Of a stretch of 64,000 nucleotides of DNA, positions 29,567 to 38,155 are shown piece by piece. Source of the DNA: an uncultured Bacteroidota bacterium (lineage in GTDB: Bacteria > Bacteroidota > Bacteroidia > Chitinophagales > Chitinophagaceae); NCBI GenBank assembly GCA_903835005.1, contig CAILLK010000149.1:1-64000 (forward strand). The letters are read 5' to 3'. Under the pieces are notes generated by a model that did no database searches, was not told where the DNA came from, and was given only the letters and a program-made list of their open reading frames with translations. Position 1 is the first letter of the stretch, and each line of letters begins with the position of its first letter. The position numbers and the translations under genes are program-made.

Positions 29567-29800
29567 ATGGAACGAGCAACTGTATTATCTGATCAGCACT
29601 CAAAGAATAATAAATTATGGTTTACCAGTGACCACCTTGTCTTTTTTGAAGAGCAGAAAGCAAGGAACCATGCCAGGAACCTGGCCGATAAAACCATAAC
29701 CTCAAAGACAAAAGAAAGAGTGGAATCGGAACTTGAGGCATTAATAAATGACACCTCTGAAGAAGATGTGGCTTACTACCTTACAGATGATGAGGAGTAG
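29567..29800 (+). CDS. Small phage-region protein, 77 residues
   Basis: Polar and helical, with a basic N-terminal half and an acidic C-terminus (EEDVAYYLTDDEE). It begins 54 bp after the previous gene and 65 bp before the sheath gene. Not recognised; kept because of its place in the cassette and good coding look. Confidence 0.5.
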   Translation: MERATVLSDQHSKNNKLWFTSDHLVFFEEQKARNHARNLADKTITSKTKERVESELEALINDTSEEDVAYYLTDDEE

Positions 29801-29865
29801 TGAACCGGGGAATTATAAAATTATTTTTTTTTACAATGAATTCTAATCAATAAAAAAGAACAGGT

Positions 29866-31041
29866 ATGGGAAGTGTAAATATTTCACTGGCGGATGGCCA
29901 GTTAGGAGCAACGCTCCAGACAAATGACGGAATAACAGGGATTGTACTTACAGGTATAACCGATACCGGAGGATATGTATCGGGTATTCCCACCTATGTG
30001 ACCAGTATGGCTGATGTAGCAAGTGCAGGAATTACTGAGACAAGTAACCCATTTGCAATTAAACAACTACAGGAATTCTACAACCAGGCAGGAGACGGGG
30101 CAGAATTATACCTGATGCTTGTGCCACCTACTATGACAATAGCCCAGATGGCAGATAATACAAATGCAAACGGAGCAAAAAAATTACTGGATTTTGCTGC
30201 CGGCCAGATAAAAGTACTGGGATTACTTAGCGATGATACTGCCATTGCCGGCGGAGGAGGCACTATTACGGTTACAGACGGATTAAACGAGGATGTGTAT
30301 ACTGCTGCAAGTAATATGGTGGTGATGGCGGAAGCGTATTTTGCAGCTGAAAAACCATTCAGATGCGTAATTGGAGGAACGCATTATTCAGGAGTTGCAT
30401 CCAGCCTTACCAATGAAACAACCGGCACAACCAATAACCGAACAGCGATTCTGATAGGTGATACAGCCAGCGGTGTGTCAGCTTGTGTAGGATTATTACT
30501 TGGTGTTGTATCGTCTATACCGGTTCAGCGTAAAATAAGCAGAGTCAGATCTGGAGCTTTGACAAATACAGAAGCATACCTTGGCACTACCGCGCTGGAA
30601 AGTACAGGAGGCGATGCAGCAACCATATCTGGCAAGGGATTTATAACCTTTACAACCTACCCTAATGTGAGTGGATACTTCTTCAGCGGAGACCCTATGC
30701 TGACGGCCACAACAGATGATTACAGCATGCTTGCTCGTGGAAGAGTAATTGATAAGGCACATGTACTCGCATATACTACCTTTATTCAGGAAGTGGATGA
30801 TGAGGTCCCGGTGAATGCGGACGGCACGCTAGATTCCGGCTTTTGCAAATGGCTGAGCCAGCAGATAGTAAACCAGATAAACAATACTATGACCGCTAAT
30901 AAAGAGATAAGTGATGTAAGCTGCTACATTGACCCATCTCAGAATATACTGAGCACAAATACGCTTGCAGTTGTGCTGAAAGTAACACCGGTAGGCTATG
31001 CAACAAATATTGAAATAACTCTTGGTTTCCAGAACCCATAA
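29866..31041 (+). CDS. Contractile tail sheath protein (DUF2586-like)
   Basis: 391 residues. It matches the DUF2586 sheath type of Bacteroidota Mu-like phages: the start 'MGSVNISLADGQLGA', 'NPFAIKQLQEFYNQAGDGAELYLMLV', 'DDYSMLARGRVIDKAHVLAYTTFIQEVDDEV' and a C-terminal beta strand ending 'ITLGFQNP'. Sheath subunits polymerise around the tube and contract to drive it through the envelope. Equivalent to gpL of Mu. Frame intact. Confidence 0.85.
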   Translation: MGSVNISLADGQLGATLQTNDGITGIVLTGITDTGGYVSGIPTYVTSMADVASAGITETSNPFAIKQLQEFYNQAGDGAELYLMLVPPTMTIAQMADNTNANGAKKLLDFAAGQIKVLGLLSDDTAIAGGGGTITVTDGLNEDVYTAASNMVVMAEAYFAAEKPFRCVIGGTHYSGVASSLTNETTGTTNNRTAILIGDTASGVSACVGLLLGVVSSIPVQRKISRVRSGALTNTEAYLGTTALESTGGDAATISGKGFITFTTYPNVSGYFFSGDPMLTATTDDYSMLARGRVIDKAHVLAYTTFIQEVDDEVPVNADGTLDSGFCKWLSQQIVNQINNTMTANKEISDVSCYIDPSQNILSTNTLAVVLKVTPVGYATNIEITLGFQNP

Positions 31042-31153
31042 ACTCCTGCTGCTCGAACTGAATGAACATAATCTTGTTCCGGTAAGAAGGCCCGAGCTAT
31101 TTATTGAGCAACAGAATATTAACCGGCTCCGTATAAGAGTACTAAACAAATAA
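31022..31153 (+). CDS. Possible small ORF between sheath and tube
   Basis: A 43-residue frame from TTG 31022, overlapping the sheath 3' end by 20 bp: '...ELNEHNLVPVRRPELFIEQ' and 'NRLRIRVLNK'. Codon use is like its neighbours, and no other feature explains the gap. The start is uncertain. Confidence 0.35.
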   Translation: MVSRTHKLLLLELNEHNLVPVRRPELFIEQQNINRLRIRVLNK

Positions 31154-31196
31154 GCACTTTCAGACAAATTAATTATTAACGATAAAATTTAAAAGT

Positions 31197-31628
31197 ATGC
31201 CATCAATAGTATTTTTTGATAGTAAAGATTGTGAGTGGGCTGACATGACTGTGATGTTTGCCGGATCGCCACTCACCAAGATACGCGGCGTGAAATATAA
31301 AGCTGCTAAAGATAAACAGTTGCTACACGCTGCAGGAGATGAGCCAATAAGCATACAGAGCGGCAACCGCACCTATGAAGGACAAATAAAAGTTCTTAAA
31401 GGAGCAATTGATGATATGAACAGGGCTGCAATAGCAGCGGGGGGAGAAGATATCCTGGATATTCAGTTTGATATTGTCATCACCTATAAACCACAGGGAA
31501 CACGAGCATTGCAGACAGATACGCTGGTAAGTGTAGAAGTTAAGGATTTCGAAAAGGGATGGGAGCAGGGCGCTAAGAATATGGATGTAACGCTGCCGAT
31601 TTTGTTTATGAGGTTGATAACGGAGTAG
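31197..31628 (+). CDS. Phage tail tube protein
   Basis: 143 residues. Directly after the sheath, with the tube-protein pattern: 'DCEWADMTVMFAGSPLTKIRGVKYKAAKDKQL', 'GDEPISIQSGNRTYEGQIKV' and 'VSVEVKDFEKGWEQGAKNMDVTLPILFM'. Tube subunits form the rigid inner channel. Equivalent to gpM of Mu. Confidence 0.82.
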   Translation: MPSIVFFDSKDCEWADMTVMFAGSPLTKIRGVKYKAAKDKQLLHAAGDEPISIQSGNRTYEGQIKVLKGAIDDMNRAAIAAGGEDILDIQFDIVITYKPQGTRALQTDTLVSVEVKDFEKGWEQGAKNMDVTLPILFMRLITE

Positions 31629-31779
31629 CAACCAGTCTTTGCCCACCTGCCCATGAAGGTGAGTATGCAAGTTCAGCGATATCTTGCTTCAACTCAATTT
31701 TTGAATTAGTTAATTATTTTCAAACGAGGTCAAAGAATTTGTTAACAAGCAATTTTCTTTCCTGATAAAGAAACACAAA

Positions 31780-32100
31780 ATGAGTACAGAATTTGAATTA
31801 ACAGGTCAGGCTTCTGAGGACCAGATAAATGAATGGAAGCGCAAACATAAAACCGGAATTTATTCGGTGGAAGTAGATGGCCATATAGGATACTTTAAAA
31901 ATCCGGGACGTAATGAACTGAACTGCGCAATGAGTAAAGCAGACAGAGAGAAAGCTCTGGATATATTTGAAGAACTGGCTAATATAACTTTCCTTGGCGG
32001 CAGCGAAGAGATACTGAAGGACGACCAGATGTTTATAGGAGTGAGCCAGGAGCTGAAAGTGAAACTGGACGGTAAAAAAGCAATACTGGTAAACTTATAG
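31780..32100 (+). CDS. Tail assembly chaperone, short form
   Basis: 106 residues in the slot between tube and tape measure that is always filled by a tail assembly chaperone (Mu gp41, lambda gpG). The sequence is acidic/helical: 'WKRKHKTGIYSVEVDGHIGYFKNP', 'ADREKALDIFEELA'. It ends at TAG 32098-32100. Shortly before that, an A6 run (32074-32079) coincides with the point where the -1 frame opens, leading to the long form. Confidence 0.75.
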   Translation: MSTEFELTGQASEDQINEWKRKHKTGIYSVEVDGHIGYFKNPGRNELNCAMSKADREKALDIFEELANITFLGGSEEILKDDQMFIGVSQELKVKLDGKKAILVNL

Positions 32101-32258
32101 AGGAGTCGCGAGGGGGCCCGGCGCACGACTCCTTAGGGTATCTGGAAACATTAATTGAATATTACCTGCCGGGCCTGGATCACAGATCTCTGACAGATGA
32201 GGCATTTGCACAGAAGATTGCTCATCTGCAATATATCAGGAGAAAAATAAATGATTAA
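31780..32258 (+). CDS. Tail assembly chaperone, long form by -1 frameshift
   Basis: After the A6 run at 32074-32079 the -1 frame is open to TAA 32256-32258 and closed just upstream (TAA at 32073-32075). It encodes a sensible C-terminal domain (HDSLGYLETLIEYYLPGL..., ...HLQYIRRKIND) but has no ATG, GTG or TTG, so it can only be made by frameshifting. The A6 run is not in the phase of the classical X-XXY-YYZ heptamer (0-frame GGT AAA AAA GCA), so slippage on the homopolymer, translational or transcriptional, is implied. The layout matches gp41/gpGT of other phages. Confidence 0.65.
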
Positions 32259-32305
32259 TGGGAAAAGAGAAGCCGAACAATAGTGTTTTTTTAATCAGGA
32301 ATTGA
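32258..32305 (+). other. Short frame at the expected tape-measure start
   Basis: ATG at 32258 overlaps the chaperone stop (TAATG) and gives only MGKEKPNNSVFLIRN before a stop. It could be the original tape-measure start, cut off when the antisense SHOCT gene entered. Confidence 0.25.
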
Positions 32306-32789
32306 GCAACCTTTCTTTTTGTATTGTAAATTCTTCATCAGATAATACCCCCTGTATTCTTAATTCATTCAGTTTATACAATTGGTCGGCAATTGAACTG
32401 GCTGCAGTTTTGTTTTCAGCTATATCCAGCATTTTTTCCTGGTATTCCTCATCAATTAACTTAGTTGAACTAAGCGTCATGATCAATCCGATCAGAGGAG
32501 AGAGTAACAATGAAAGCGCATAAGCCCCTAAAACTCCAATTTTTCTATCTCTACCAAGCATTGCAACAATTGTTGAAAATATTAAGATCAGAATGCCCAA
32601 TAGAGTCCAATACCCAGGAATTGCATCTGTGAATAAAAGGAAAAGCATGCCAATAACATCAATTAAAACAACAATTAAAATGGAATCATTTTTTGATTTT
32701 GCATCATGTAGTCTTTTCACAAACGAGACATTTATAGAAGTTAGAAATGTTTTTGCCGGAATTTTCTTGTATTTAATGGAGCAGAACAA
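32295..32789 (-). CDS. SHOCT-domain membrane protein, antisense inside the cassette
   Basis: 164 residues: basic N-terminus, three or four hydrophobic segments (~residues 40-110), then a C-terminal SHOCT module 'QLYKLNELRIQGVLSDEEFTIQKERLLNS'. It is the only minus-strand gene in the phage cassette and lies between chaperone and tape measure. Cargo ('moron') genes placed so often alter the host surface or exclude other phages, but function here is unknown. Confidence 0.7.
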   Translation of the reverse strand: MFCSIKYKKIPAKTFLTSINVSFVKRLHDAKSKNDSILIVVLIDVIGMLFLLFTDAIPGYWTLLGILILIFSTIVAMLGRDRKIGVLGAYALSLLLSPLIGLIMTLSSTKLIDEEYQEKMLDIAENKTAASSIADQLYKLNELRIQGVLSDEEFTIQKERLLNS

Positions 32790-32874
32790 GGATATTCAAC
32801 TTTTTCAAGGCGAAAAAATTTAGCCACAATATACAAATTGAATTTAAAATATCAAACTATCTATAAACTCAGCT

Positions 32875-33885
32875 ATGAAATACCAAAATATAACGGAAGG
32901 GGCTGATGAACGGAAACAAATACTTTCCAGACAAACGAACGATTTTAATAAGTTCACCACAGCCTTGGAAAAAACTTTAGAAACGGTTATTGAACTGGAT
33001 AACACCTTTTCGCTTTTGAATGCTCAGCTAATCTTGATTATCCCTTTAAATTCTGGCTTAATACTGGATACTACGGATGAATCTATCGATCATATAACAT
33101 CCAAAATCGGAACTGAAAACAATAAAGGCCTGCCAGTCGGGAATGAATATGCCAGTAAAAAAAGCCAGAGTGAAGTTGAGGGCCTTTCAATCGCGGAAAT
33201 AATCAACAAGATGGCGACGGTAGGAGAAGGGGCTATAAAGGCAAGCACCGCTTTAGGAGAATTGCCGCCGGCAATAAACAAACTGAAAAAAGCATTCAGT
33301 ATTATAGGCGACATGAATGAAGGAGGCAAAGGAATTGCGGGGTTATTTACAGGGCTGGAAGGAGGTATAACATCAGCAGAGGCTGTTTCAGCAGCCGGTG
33401 AGTTAATAACCGGAGCTACTGGTGTTGCTGAAGCAGGGGCTGGATTTGGCCCGCCTGGATGGATTGTTGGAGCTGGAGCTTTGATAATAGGTGGAATAGC
33501 GGCAGTTGCGGCATCTCAGAAGCAAGAGAAATCATATAATCCGAAAGAATTCACCTTAGATAAATGGAAGAGATATTACTGGGACGAGGAGTTAAAAAAG
33601 GACCGGGAAAAAATGATTGAATTAAGGCAACCGGGCAATTATAAACAATTGGAAGAAATTGAAGATGATTTAAATGCCAAATTTTTTGTTCAAGACAGAT
33701 TAAAACGAGTTGAACTGGCATTGGCAGAACAGTCTTATGAAGTATACAACTATAGCCACAAGCAGGTCTTGAAAATTCCTGAAATCTATTTGCCGGTGAG
33801 TGATCGGTTAGGATTAACAGGTAAAAACATTTGGGATATCAATTTGAATAACGGGAATAATGATCCGGTTGAACAGGATCTGTAA
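32875..33885 (+). CDS. Tail tape measure protein, N-terminal part
   Basis: 336 residues. Helical N-terminus (FTTALEKTLETVIELDNTF), a Gly/Ala-rich hydrophobic middle (~residues 165-215, 'GPPGWIVGAGALIIGGIAAVAA') and a charged C-terminus, as in tape measure proteins. Tape measures set tail length, so even with its continuation (~456 residues) it predicts a short tail, roughly 0.15 nm per residue. The frame ends at TAA 33883-33885, but continues in the same frame with family-like sequence to 34245. Confidence 0.65.
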   Translation: MKYQNITEGADERKQILSRQTNDFNKFTTALEKTLETVIELDNTFSLLNAQLILIIPLNSGLILDTTDESIDHITSKIGTENNKGLPVGNEYASKKSQSEVEGLSIAEIINKMATVGEGAIKASTALGELPPAINKLKKAFSIIGDMNEGGKGIAGLFTGLEGGITSAEAVSAAGELITGATGVAEAGAGFGPPGWIVGAGALIIGGIAAVAASQKQEKSYNPKEFTLDKWKRYYWDEELKKDREKMIELRQPGNYKQLEEIEDDLNAKFFVQDRLKRVELALAEQSYEVYNYSHKQVLKIPEIYLPVSDRLGLTGKNIWDINLNNGNNDPVEQDL

Positions 33886-34245
33886 ACTAAAAATAATGAA
33901 ATCTACCAGTTTACGAATGCGGCCACCAAACCCAAATTGGCAAATGAGCCATATCGGTTACCTGATGAAGATGAATGGGAAGCAGCACTAAAAAAAATTA
34001 ATGATATTCCAATACAACCAGTATTAAAAAACAGGGGTGGGCAAAACAACAGGCAATCTTACTCAATTAAAAACCCAATAACTAAAATTCCCCCAAGCAA
34101 AGTGATCAATATTAATATCAATAAGCCGATGATAGAAAACTTGGTTATCAATACAAAAGGAGAAAATGAGGGGCTTAATGATTTTAAGCATAAGGTTGAA
34201 GAAGTACTACTTGAAATTTTAAACAGTGCAAATACAATAAAATAA
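33886..34245 (+). CDS. Tape measure C-terminal part, in frame after a TAA
   Basis: The same frame as 32875-33885 stays open from 33886 to 34245 and lacks an ATG near its beginning (first usable start is TTG 33937, giving 102 residues). Its end, 'KVINININKPMIENLVINTKG...VEEVLLEILNSANTIK', is the kind of C-terminus seen on tape measure proteins of related elements. It is either the tail of a tape measure broken by one nonsense codon, a readthrough product, or a separately started subunit. Confidence 0.55.
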   Translation, partial: TKNNEIYQFTNAATKPKLANEPYRLPDEDEWEAALKKINDIPIQPVLKNRGGQNNRQSYSIKNPITKIPPSKVINININKPMIENLVINTKGENEGLNDFKHKVEEVLLEILNSANTIK

Positions 34246-34247
34246 TT

Positions 34248-34895
34248 ATGGCAGAAATATCTTTTAGTTTAGGCGATCTTTTTGAACAAGCCTTCGGATA
34301 TAAAACCCAGGCTTTTGAGCCGGAATTTCAGCAGGTTCAAGGTGTAAGAGCACCTTACCGAACTCAGCAGGGGTCCTTGGGATCACCTTACTACTCCTCC
34401 GACGCCCTTGGGAAGGAATACTATATGCCGGTAACTATAAAATATCCAGACAACAGCCAAACAAACCTGCAAACCAATAGCTCTGGAAATAGCCCGGGTA
34501 TTCTAAAAATCTGGGAATTGCCCTACCCCGTTGTTTCAATTTCAAGCAGGAAAACGATTATTGAAACACCAGTAACAGAGCGCAGGGGAACTGTAAAAGA
34601 ACTCATCAATATACAGGATTATGAAATCGCCATAAAAGGGTTCATAATAACAAAGGCAAATGAATTCCCTGAAAACGATGTCACAACCTTGCGGAATATT
34701 TACGAACAAAATGCAGCTCTGTCAATACAATGCCCGCTGACCGACATTTTTCTGTTAAGACCAGACAGGAGCGGAAGTGACCAGGTGGTAATAAAAGAAT
34801 TGAAATTTCATGAGGTAAGCGGGATAAAAAACGTGCGGCCTTATGAACTGCAACTTCTTAGCGATGCGCCTTTCAATCTTACTGCGATATCTTAA
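34248..34895 (+). CDS. Phage baseplate/tail protein (DUF6046-like)
   Basis: 215 residues. It follows the tape measure with 2 bp between, in the slot of Mu gpN. Patterns such as 'ISSRKTIIETPVTERRGTVKELINIQDYEIAIKGFI' and 'FLLRPDRSGSDQVVIKELKFHEVSGIKNVRPYELQLLSD' match the DUF6046 type seen in Bacteroidota contractile phages. Likely joins tube and hub. Confidence 0.7.
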   Translation: MAEISFSLGDLFEQAFGYKTQAFEPEFQQVQGVRAPYRTQQGSLGSPYYSSDALGKEYYMPVTIKYPDNSQTNLQTNSSGNSPGILKIWELPYPVVSISSRKTIIETPVTERRGTVKELINIQDYEIAIKGFIITKANEFPENDVTTLRNIYEQNAALSIQCPLTDIFLLRPDRSGSDQVVIKELKFHEVSGIKNVRPYELQLLSDAPFNLTAIS

Positions 34896-34935
34896 GCTGC
34901 CTCATTATTTAAACCTATTCCTAAAAGTAAAAACT

Positions 34936-35973
34936 ATGTTCGCTTTATGCAGTGATATAACTATTGGCAAATTCAGATTCAGCGGGGTAAATGAAGTGCG
35001 GATATCAAAAAGCATACATTCTATTTCCGATACTGCTGTAATAAAGTTGCCATCTATAGCAAAGGTAATCACAGGTGGTAAAGTAATGCCTGAATATGTT
35101 ATTACGGGTAAACAATTCAACGAAGGAGATCCGGTAACAATCAATTTGGGGTACGATACTTCATTTACGGAGGAGTTTCAAGGATTCGTAACCCGGTGTG
35201 ATTTGGGTATGCCGCTTGAAGTAATTTGTGAAGGCTATAGCTGGCTTTTGAGAAGGAATAATATAAACCGATTCTGGGTATCTGTATCTATAAAAGAACT
35301 GCTTGAAGCGGCAGTAGATGGCATAGATCCGGATTATACAATTACTGTACAATGCGAGGTGGATATGCAATTGGCAAACATCCGCATAAATGATGAAAGC
35401 GGATTTGATGTTATCAGCAACCTGTCGAAATACACAGATTACTGCCTGACCTGTTACTTTATACAACCCAATGTCTTGTGGTGCGGGCTTGTGTATACTC
35501 AATTTGCTCTGGGGAATAATGTTTTGAATGACCAGGTAATCAGTTACAGGCTGGGATACAATTGTATCAAAGATAATAATCTGAAAGTGCGCAAAACCGA
35601 GAATGATCCGGTGGAAGTAAAATACTTTAAGAAACAGGCTAATGGCACAAAAATATCAGCCACATCGGATATAAACAATATTGCAGCCGCCAACCATACC
35701 AAAATCATTAACCATGCCAGTGATCAGGCAAGTCTCCAGGATATGGCTAATGAGAAGGCCTACATGTTAAACTACGCAGGCTATGAAGGCGATTTAACTG
35801 CATTTCTGCAACCTTATGCCTCTCCCGGCAACGAAGCATATATTACCGACAGCAGGTATCCGGAGCGCAATGGCAATTACCTGATTGAAAGTACTGAAAT
35901 AAATTTTGGTATAAACGGAGCCAGAAGGATATTGGAAATAGGCCCGCTGTCCGGGTTTGCAAACCAGAAATAA
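34936..35973 (+). CDS. Baseplate hub protein (gp27/gpD-like)
   Basis: 345 residues from the ATG at 34936, which avoids overlapping the previous gene. The content fits hub proteins of the late-control-D/gp27 kind: 'GDPVTINLGYDTSFTEEFQGFVTRCDLGMPLEVICEGYSWLLRR', then 'YPERNGNYLIESTEINFGINGARRILEIGPL' at the end. Equivalent to Mu gpP. The hub trimer receives the spike encoded next. Confidence 0.78.
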   Translation: MFALCSDITIGKFRFSGVNEVRISKSIHSISDTAVIKLPSIAKVITGGKVMPEYVITGKQFNEGDPVTINLGYDTSFTEEFQGFVTRCDLGMPLEVICEGYSWLLRRNNINRFWVSVSIKELLEAAVDGIDPDYTITVQCEVDMQLANIRINDESGFDVISNLSKYTDYCLTCYFIQPNVLWCGLVYTQFALGNNVLNDQVISYRLGYNCIKDNNLKVRKTENDPVEVKYFKKQANGTKISATSDINNIAAANHTKIINHASDQASLQDMANEKAYMLNYAGYEGDLTAFLQPYASPGNEAYITDSRYPERNGNYLIESTEINFGINGARRILEIGPLSGFANQK

Positions 35974-35974
35974 A

Positions 35975-36526
35975 ATGAACAGGAACAGTTTAAAAATAAA
36001 GGAAGGGATAAGGAAATTAACCAACAGGCCCAATGAGATCATCACGGGAACAGTAGTAGCCGGCAGTGTAGATAATACTTCATACACCATGAATGTGCAA
36101 CCAAGTGATGACTCGGCACCGATAGAAGGGGTGTTGCTGAATGCAATTTCAGGTAATGATGACGGCATGATCCTTATTCCTGCAGATGACAGCGATGTAA
36201 TTATTGGAAGTATTGACGGACCAGGTGAATGGGTGTTACTTAAGGCCAGCAAAATTACAAATGCTAAGATTACGATTGGGAATGTAACTTATGAAATGGA
36301 CAGCACCCAGGTGAACATACAAAACAGCAATGTGGTTTTAAACATTTCAGATTCTCTGTTTAAAGTTAACACCGCTTCAGAGAGTTTATTTCAGTTGCTG
36401 AAAGATTGCTTCACTTATATAACTGAGCTAACAGTACCCACTCCATCGGGCACAAGCAGTGTACCTGTAAATGTTGCTGACTTTAACAATCTCATTACCA
36501 GGTTAAATAATTTACTCACCAGCTAA
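35975..36526 (+). CDS. Baseplate spike protein (gp45/gpV-like)
   Basis: 183 residues from the ATG at 35975, one base after the hub stop. An OB-fold-like N-terminus ('IITGTVVAGSVDNTSYTMNVQPSD...GVLLNAIS') and 'MILIPADDSDVIIGSIDG', then beta-helix-like repeats ('NAKITIGNVTYEMDSTQVNIQNSNVVLNIS') are typical of membrane-piercing spikes. Equivalent to Mu gp45. Confidence 0.78.
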   Translation: MNRNSLKIKEGIRKLTNRPNEIITGTVVAGSVDNTSYTMNVQPSDDSAPIEGVLLNAISGNDDGMILIPADDSDVIIGSIDGPGEWVLLKASKITNAKITIGNVTYEMDSTQVNIQNSNVVLNISDSLFKVNTASESLFQLLKDCFTYITELTVPTPSGTSSVPVNVADFNNLITRLNNLLTS

Positions 36527-36535
36527 ACTATTCTT

Positions 36536-36763
36536 ATGCCTTTAGATACCTCTACCCTGGCAGCGTCGCTGAAATCAGCCTTTCTAGCAAATTTACCAGC
36601 TCCTGATGCCGGGCAAATAACTCAGGTTACTACTCTTGCTTCAGCAATTGCAAGCGCTATGCAGGTGTTTGTGGAGGGCGCTGAAATTACTTATACAGCC
36701 GGGTTGATTGCACCGGGAGGCGGGGGGCCAGTTACCGGAGTATTCGGGAATACTATCAGTTAA
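36536..36763 (+). CDS. Small baseplate-region protein, 75 residues
   Basis: Ala-rich helical N-terminus and Gly-rich tail ('APGGGGPVTGVFG'). It lies 9 bp after the spike and 34 bp before the gp25-like gene. The Gly-rich end could sit at the spike tip or as a linker, but no family is recognised. Confidence 0.55.
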   Translation: MPLDTSTLAASLKSAFLANLPAPDAGQITQVTTLASAIASAMQVFVEGAEITYTAGLIAPGGGGPVTGVFGNTIS

Positions 36764-36797
36764 AACGATTGGTTTAAAAAAATAAAAATTACATTTT

Positions 36798-37097
36798 ATG
36801 GCTACTGAAATGATGGATATAAGCCTGGATGCAGGCTATGATCTGGTATTTGAAGGTGGTGACTTTATAATAACAGAAAGCACACCGCAACACCAGCAGC
36901 AACTTATCCTCAATAATAAAGGAGACTTCAAGCAAAACCCGGCTATATGTGTTGGTGCATTTAATTACCTGGATGATGAAAACTTCCAGGAGCTGAGCAG
37001 GAACATTAGTATAGAGTTTACGCGTGATGGTATGGATGTAATCAGCATTCAGCTCACGCCAACAGGTATCATAAATTCGGATGCTTTCTATCAATAG
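36798..37097 (+). CDS. Baseplate wedge protein, gp25/gp46-like
   Basis: 99 residues. The pattern 'MDISLDAGYDLVFEGGDFIITESTPQHQQQLILNNKGDFKQNP...GVGAFNYLDDE'-like order is that of short gp25/W or Mu gp46 proteins: 'G.DL....GD......Q....L....G......P..G'. It anchors the sheath to the baseplate. Confidence 0.75.
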   Translation: MATEMMDISLDAGYDLVFEGGDFIITESTPQHQQQLILNNKGDFKQNPAICVGAFNYLDDENFQELSRNISIEFTRDGMDVISIQLTPTGIINSDAFYQ

Positions 37098-37136
37098 CCC
37101 TTAACCACTCCAAATAAATTTTCTAAAATCAATTTC

Positions 37137-38087
37137 ATGACTACTATAACAGCTTTGCCCAATCAGAGTATGCTGGATATCATTAACCAGGGGTGCGGTT
37201 CAATTGAAGCGGGTATGCAGTTTTGCCTGGATAACAATATTGCTATTTCTGATTATCCGGATGTGGGAACAGAATATAGTATCAGCAGCACGGCACTGAA
37301 TATCGGAGATGGCGGTGTATTGCAGTACATGGCGCAAAATGGAATAGTACTGGGTACGCTGGGTGTGGTTCCTTTACTTGGGTTCGGTGTAGCACTGAAG
37401 CCGGTAATGGAGGCAGTACCTACAGACCCTAATCCACCATCAGTTTCCGGGTTTTATTCCTACAACCTGCAGGCCAATACTTCCGCATTTATCAATGTGA
37501 ACTCAATTGCAGCCGGTGACTATCCAACAAATAATACAGTAACCTATGAAACTGAAGACCGGGTAATAGCAGGATACACACCCGAAACAACCGCTGAAAA
37601 TGCCACATCATTGGTTATGAGCAGCAAAGTTATTCCCTACAGAATTCCTTGGGTTCCCTACAGGGGTTTTATGATGATCTGGAGTGATTTGGGTGCAACA
37701 GCCAAAACTGCAACATTTGTTGATATTGCAGGAAATCAGGCCTATGTAAGCCCTATGGTAGTGCTGGACAGCGCCTCGCAGAATGTAGAAGAATACCTTG
37801 TTGCTGATCTGGTGGTTGAGTTGGTAAGCGCCGGTTACAACACTTTGCAATTGCGGCTGATAAGAAGTCATGCCCCGGTGATACATGCGGATTTTGTGAA
37901 TCAGGTGATGACCTGGCTGCATGATGCGGCAGGCGGAACACCAGACCCGCTTGACCCAACCAATGCAGATAAAACCATTGTAACGCTGACCAGGGGAACT
38001 TACACATTTGGCGTAGGAACAGTTTACTGGAATGGCTCCATACCTTATCCGGCCAGCGCTTTCAGCATGGTGGTTGTAGTATCCTGA
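37137..38087 (+). CDS. Baseplate protein with LysM-like N-terminus
   Basis: 316 residues. Residues ~3-50 ('ALPNQSMLDIINQGCGSIEAGMQFCLDNNIAI...') look like the LysM-type fold found in baseplate proteins of contractile phages. The rest is beta-rich and unrecognised, ending 'YWNGSIPYPASAFSMVVVVS'. It sits between the gp25-like and J-like genes, where Mu has nothing of this size. Confidence 0.55.
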   Translation: MTTITALPNQSMLDIINQGCGSIEAGMQFCLDNNIAISDYPDVGTEYSISSTALNIGDGGVLQYMAQNGIVLGTLGVVPLLGFGVALKPVMEAVPTDPNPPSVSGFYSYNLQANTSAFINVNSIAAGDYPTNNTVTYETEDRVIAGYTPETTAENATSLVMSSKVIPYRIPWVPYRGFMMIWSDLGATAKTATFVDIAGNQAYVSPMVVLDSASQNVEEYLVADLVVELVSAGYNTLQLRLIRSHAPVIHADFVNQVMTWLHDAAGGTPDPLDPTNADKTIVTLTRGTYTFGVGTVYWNGSIPYPASAFSMVVVVS

Positions 38088-38155
38088 ATCCGGGAACCAA
38101 AGAATCAGACTGAATACTTTTTACTTAAAATAAGCAGGCCTAAAATTATCATAGA

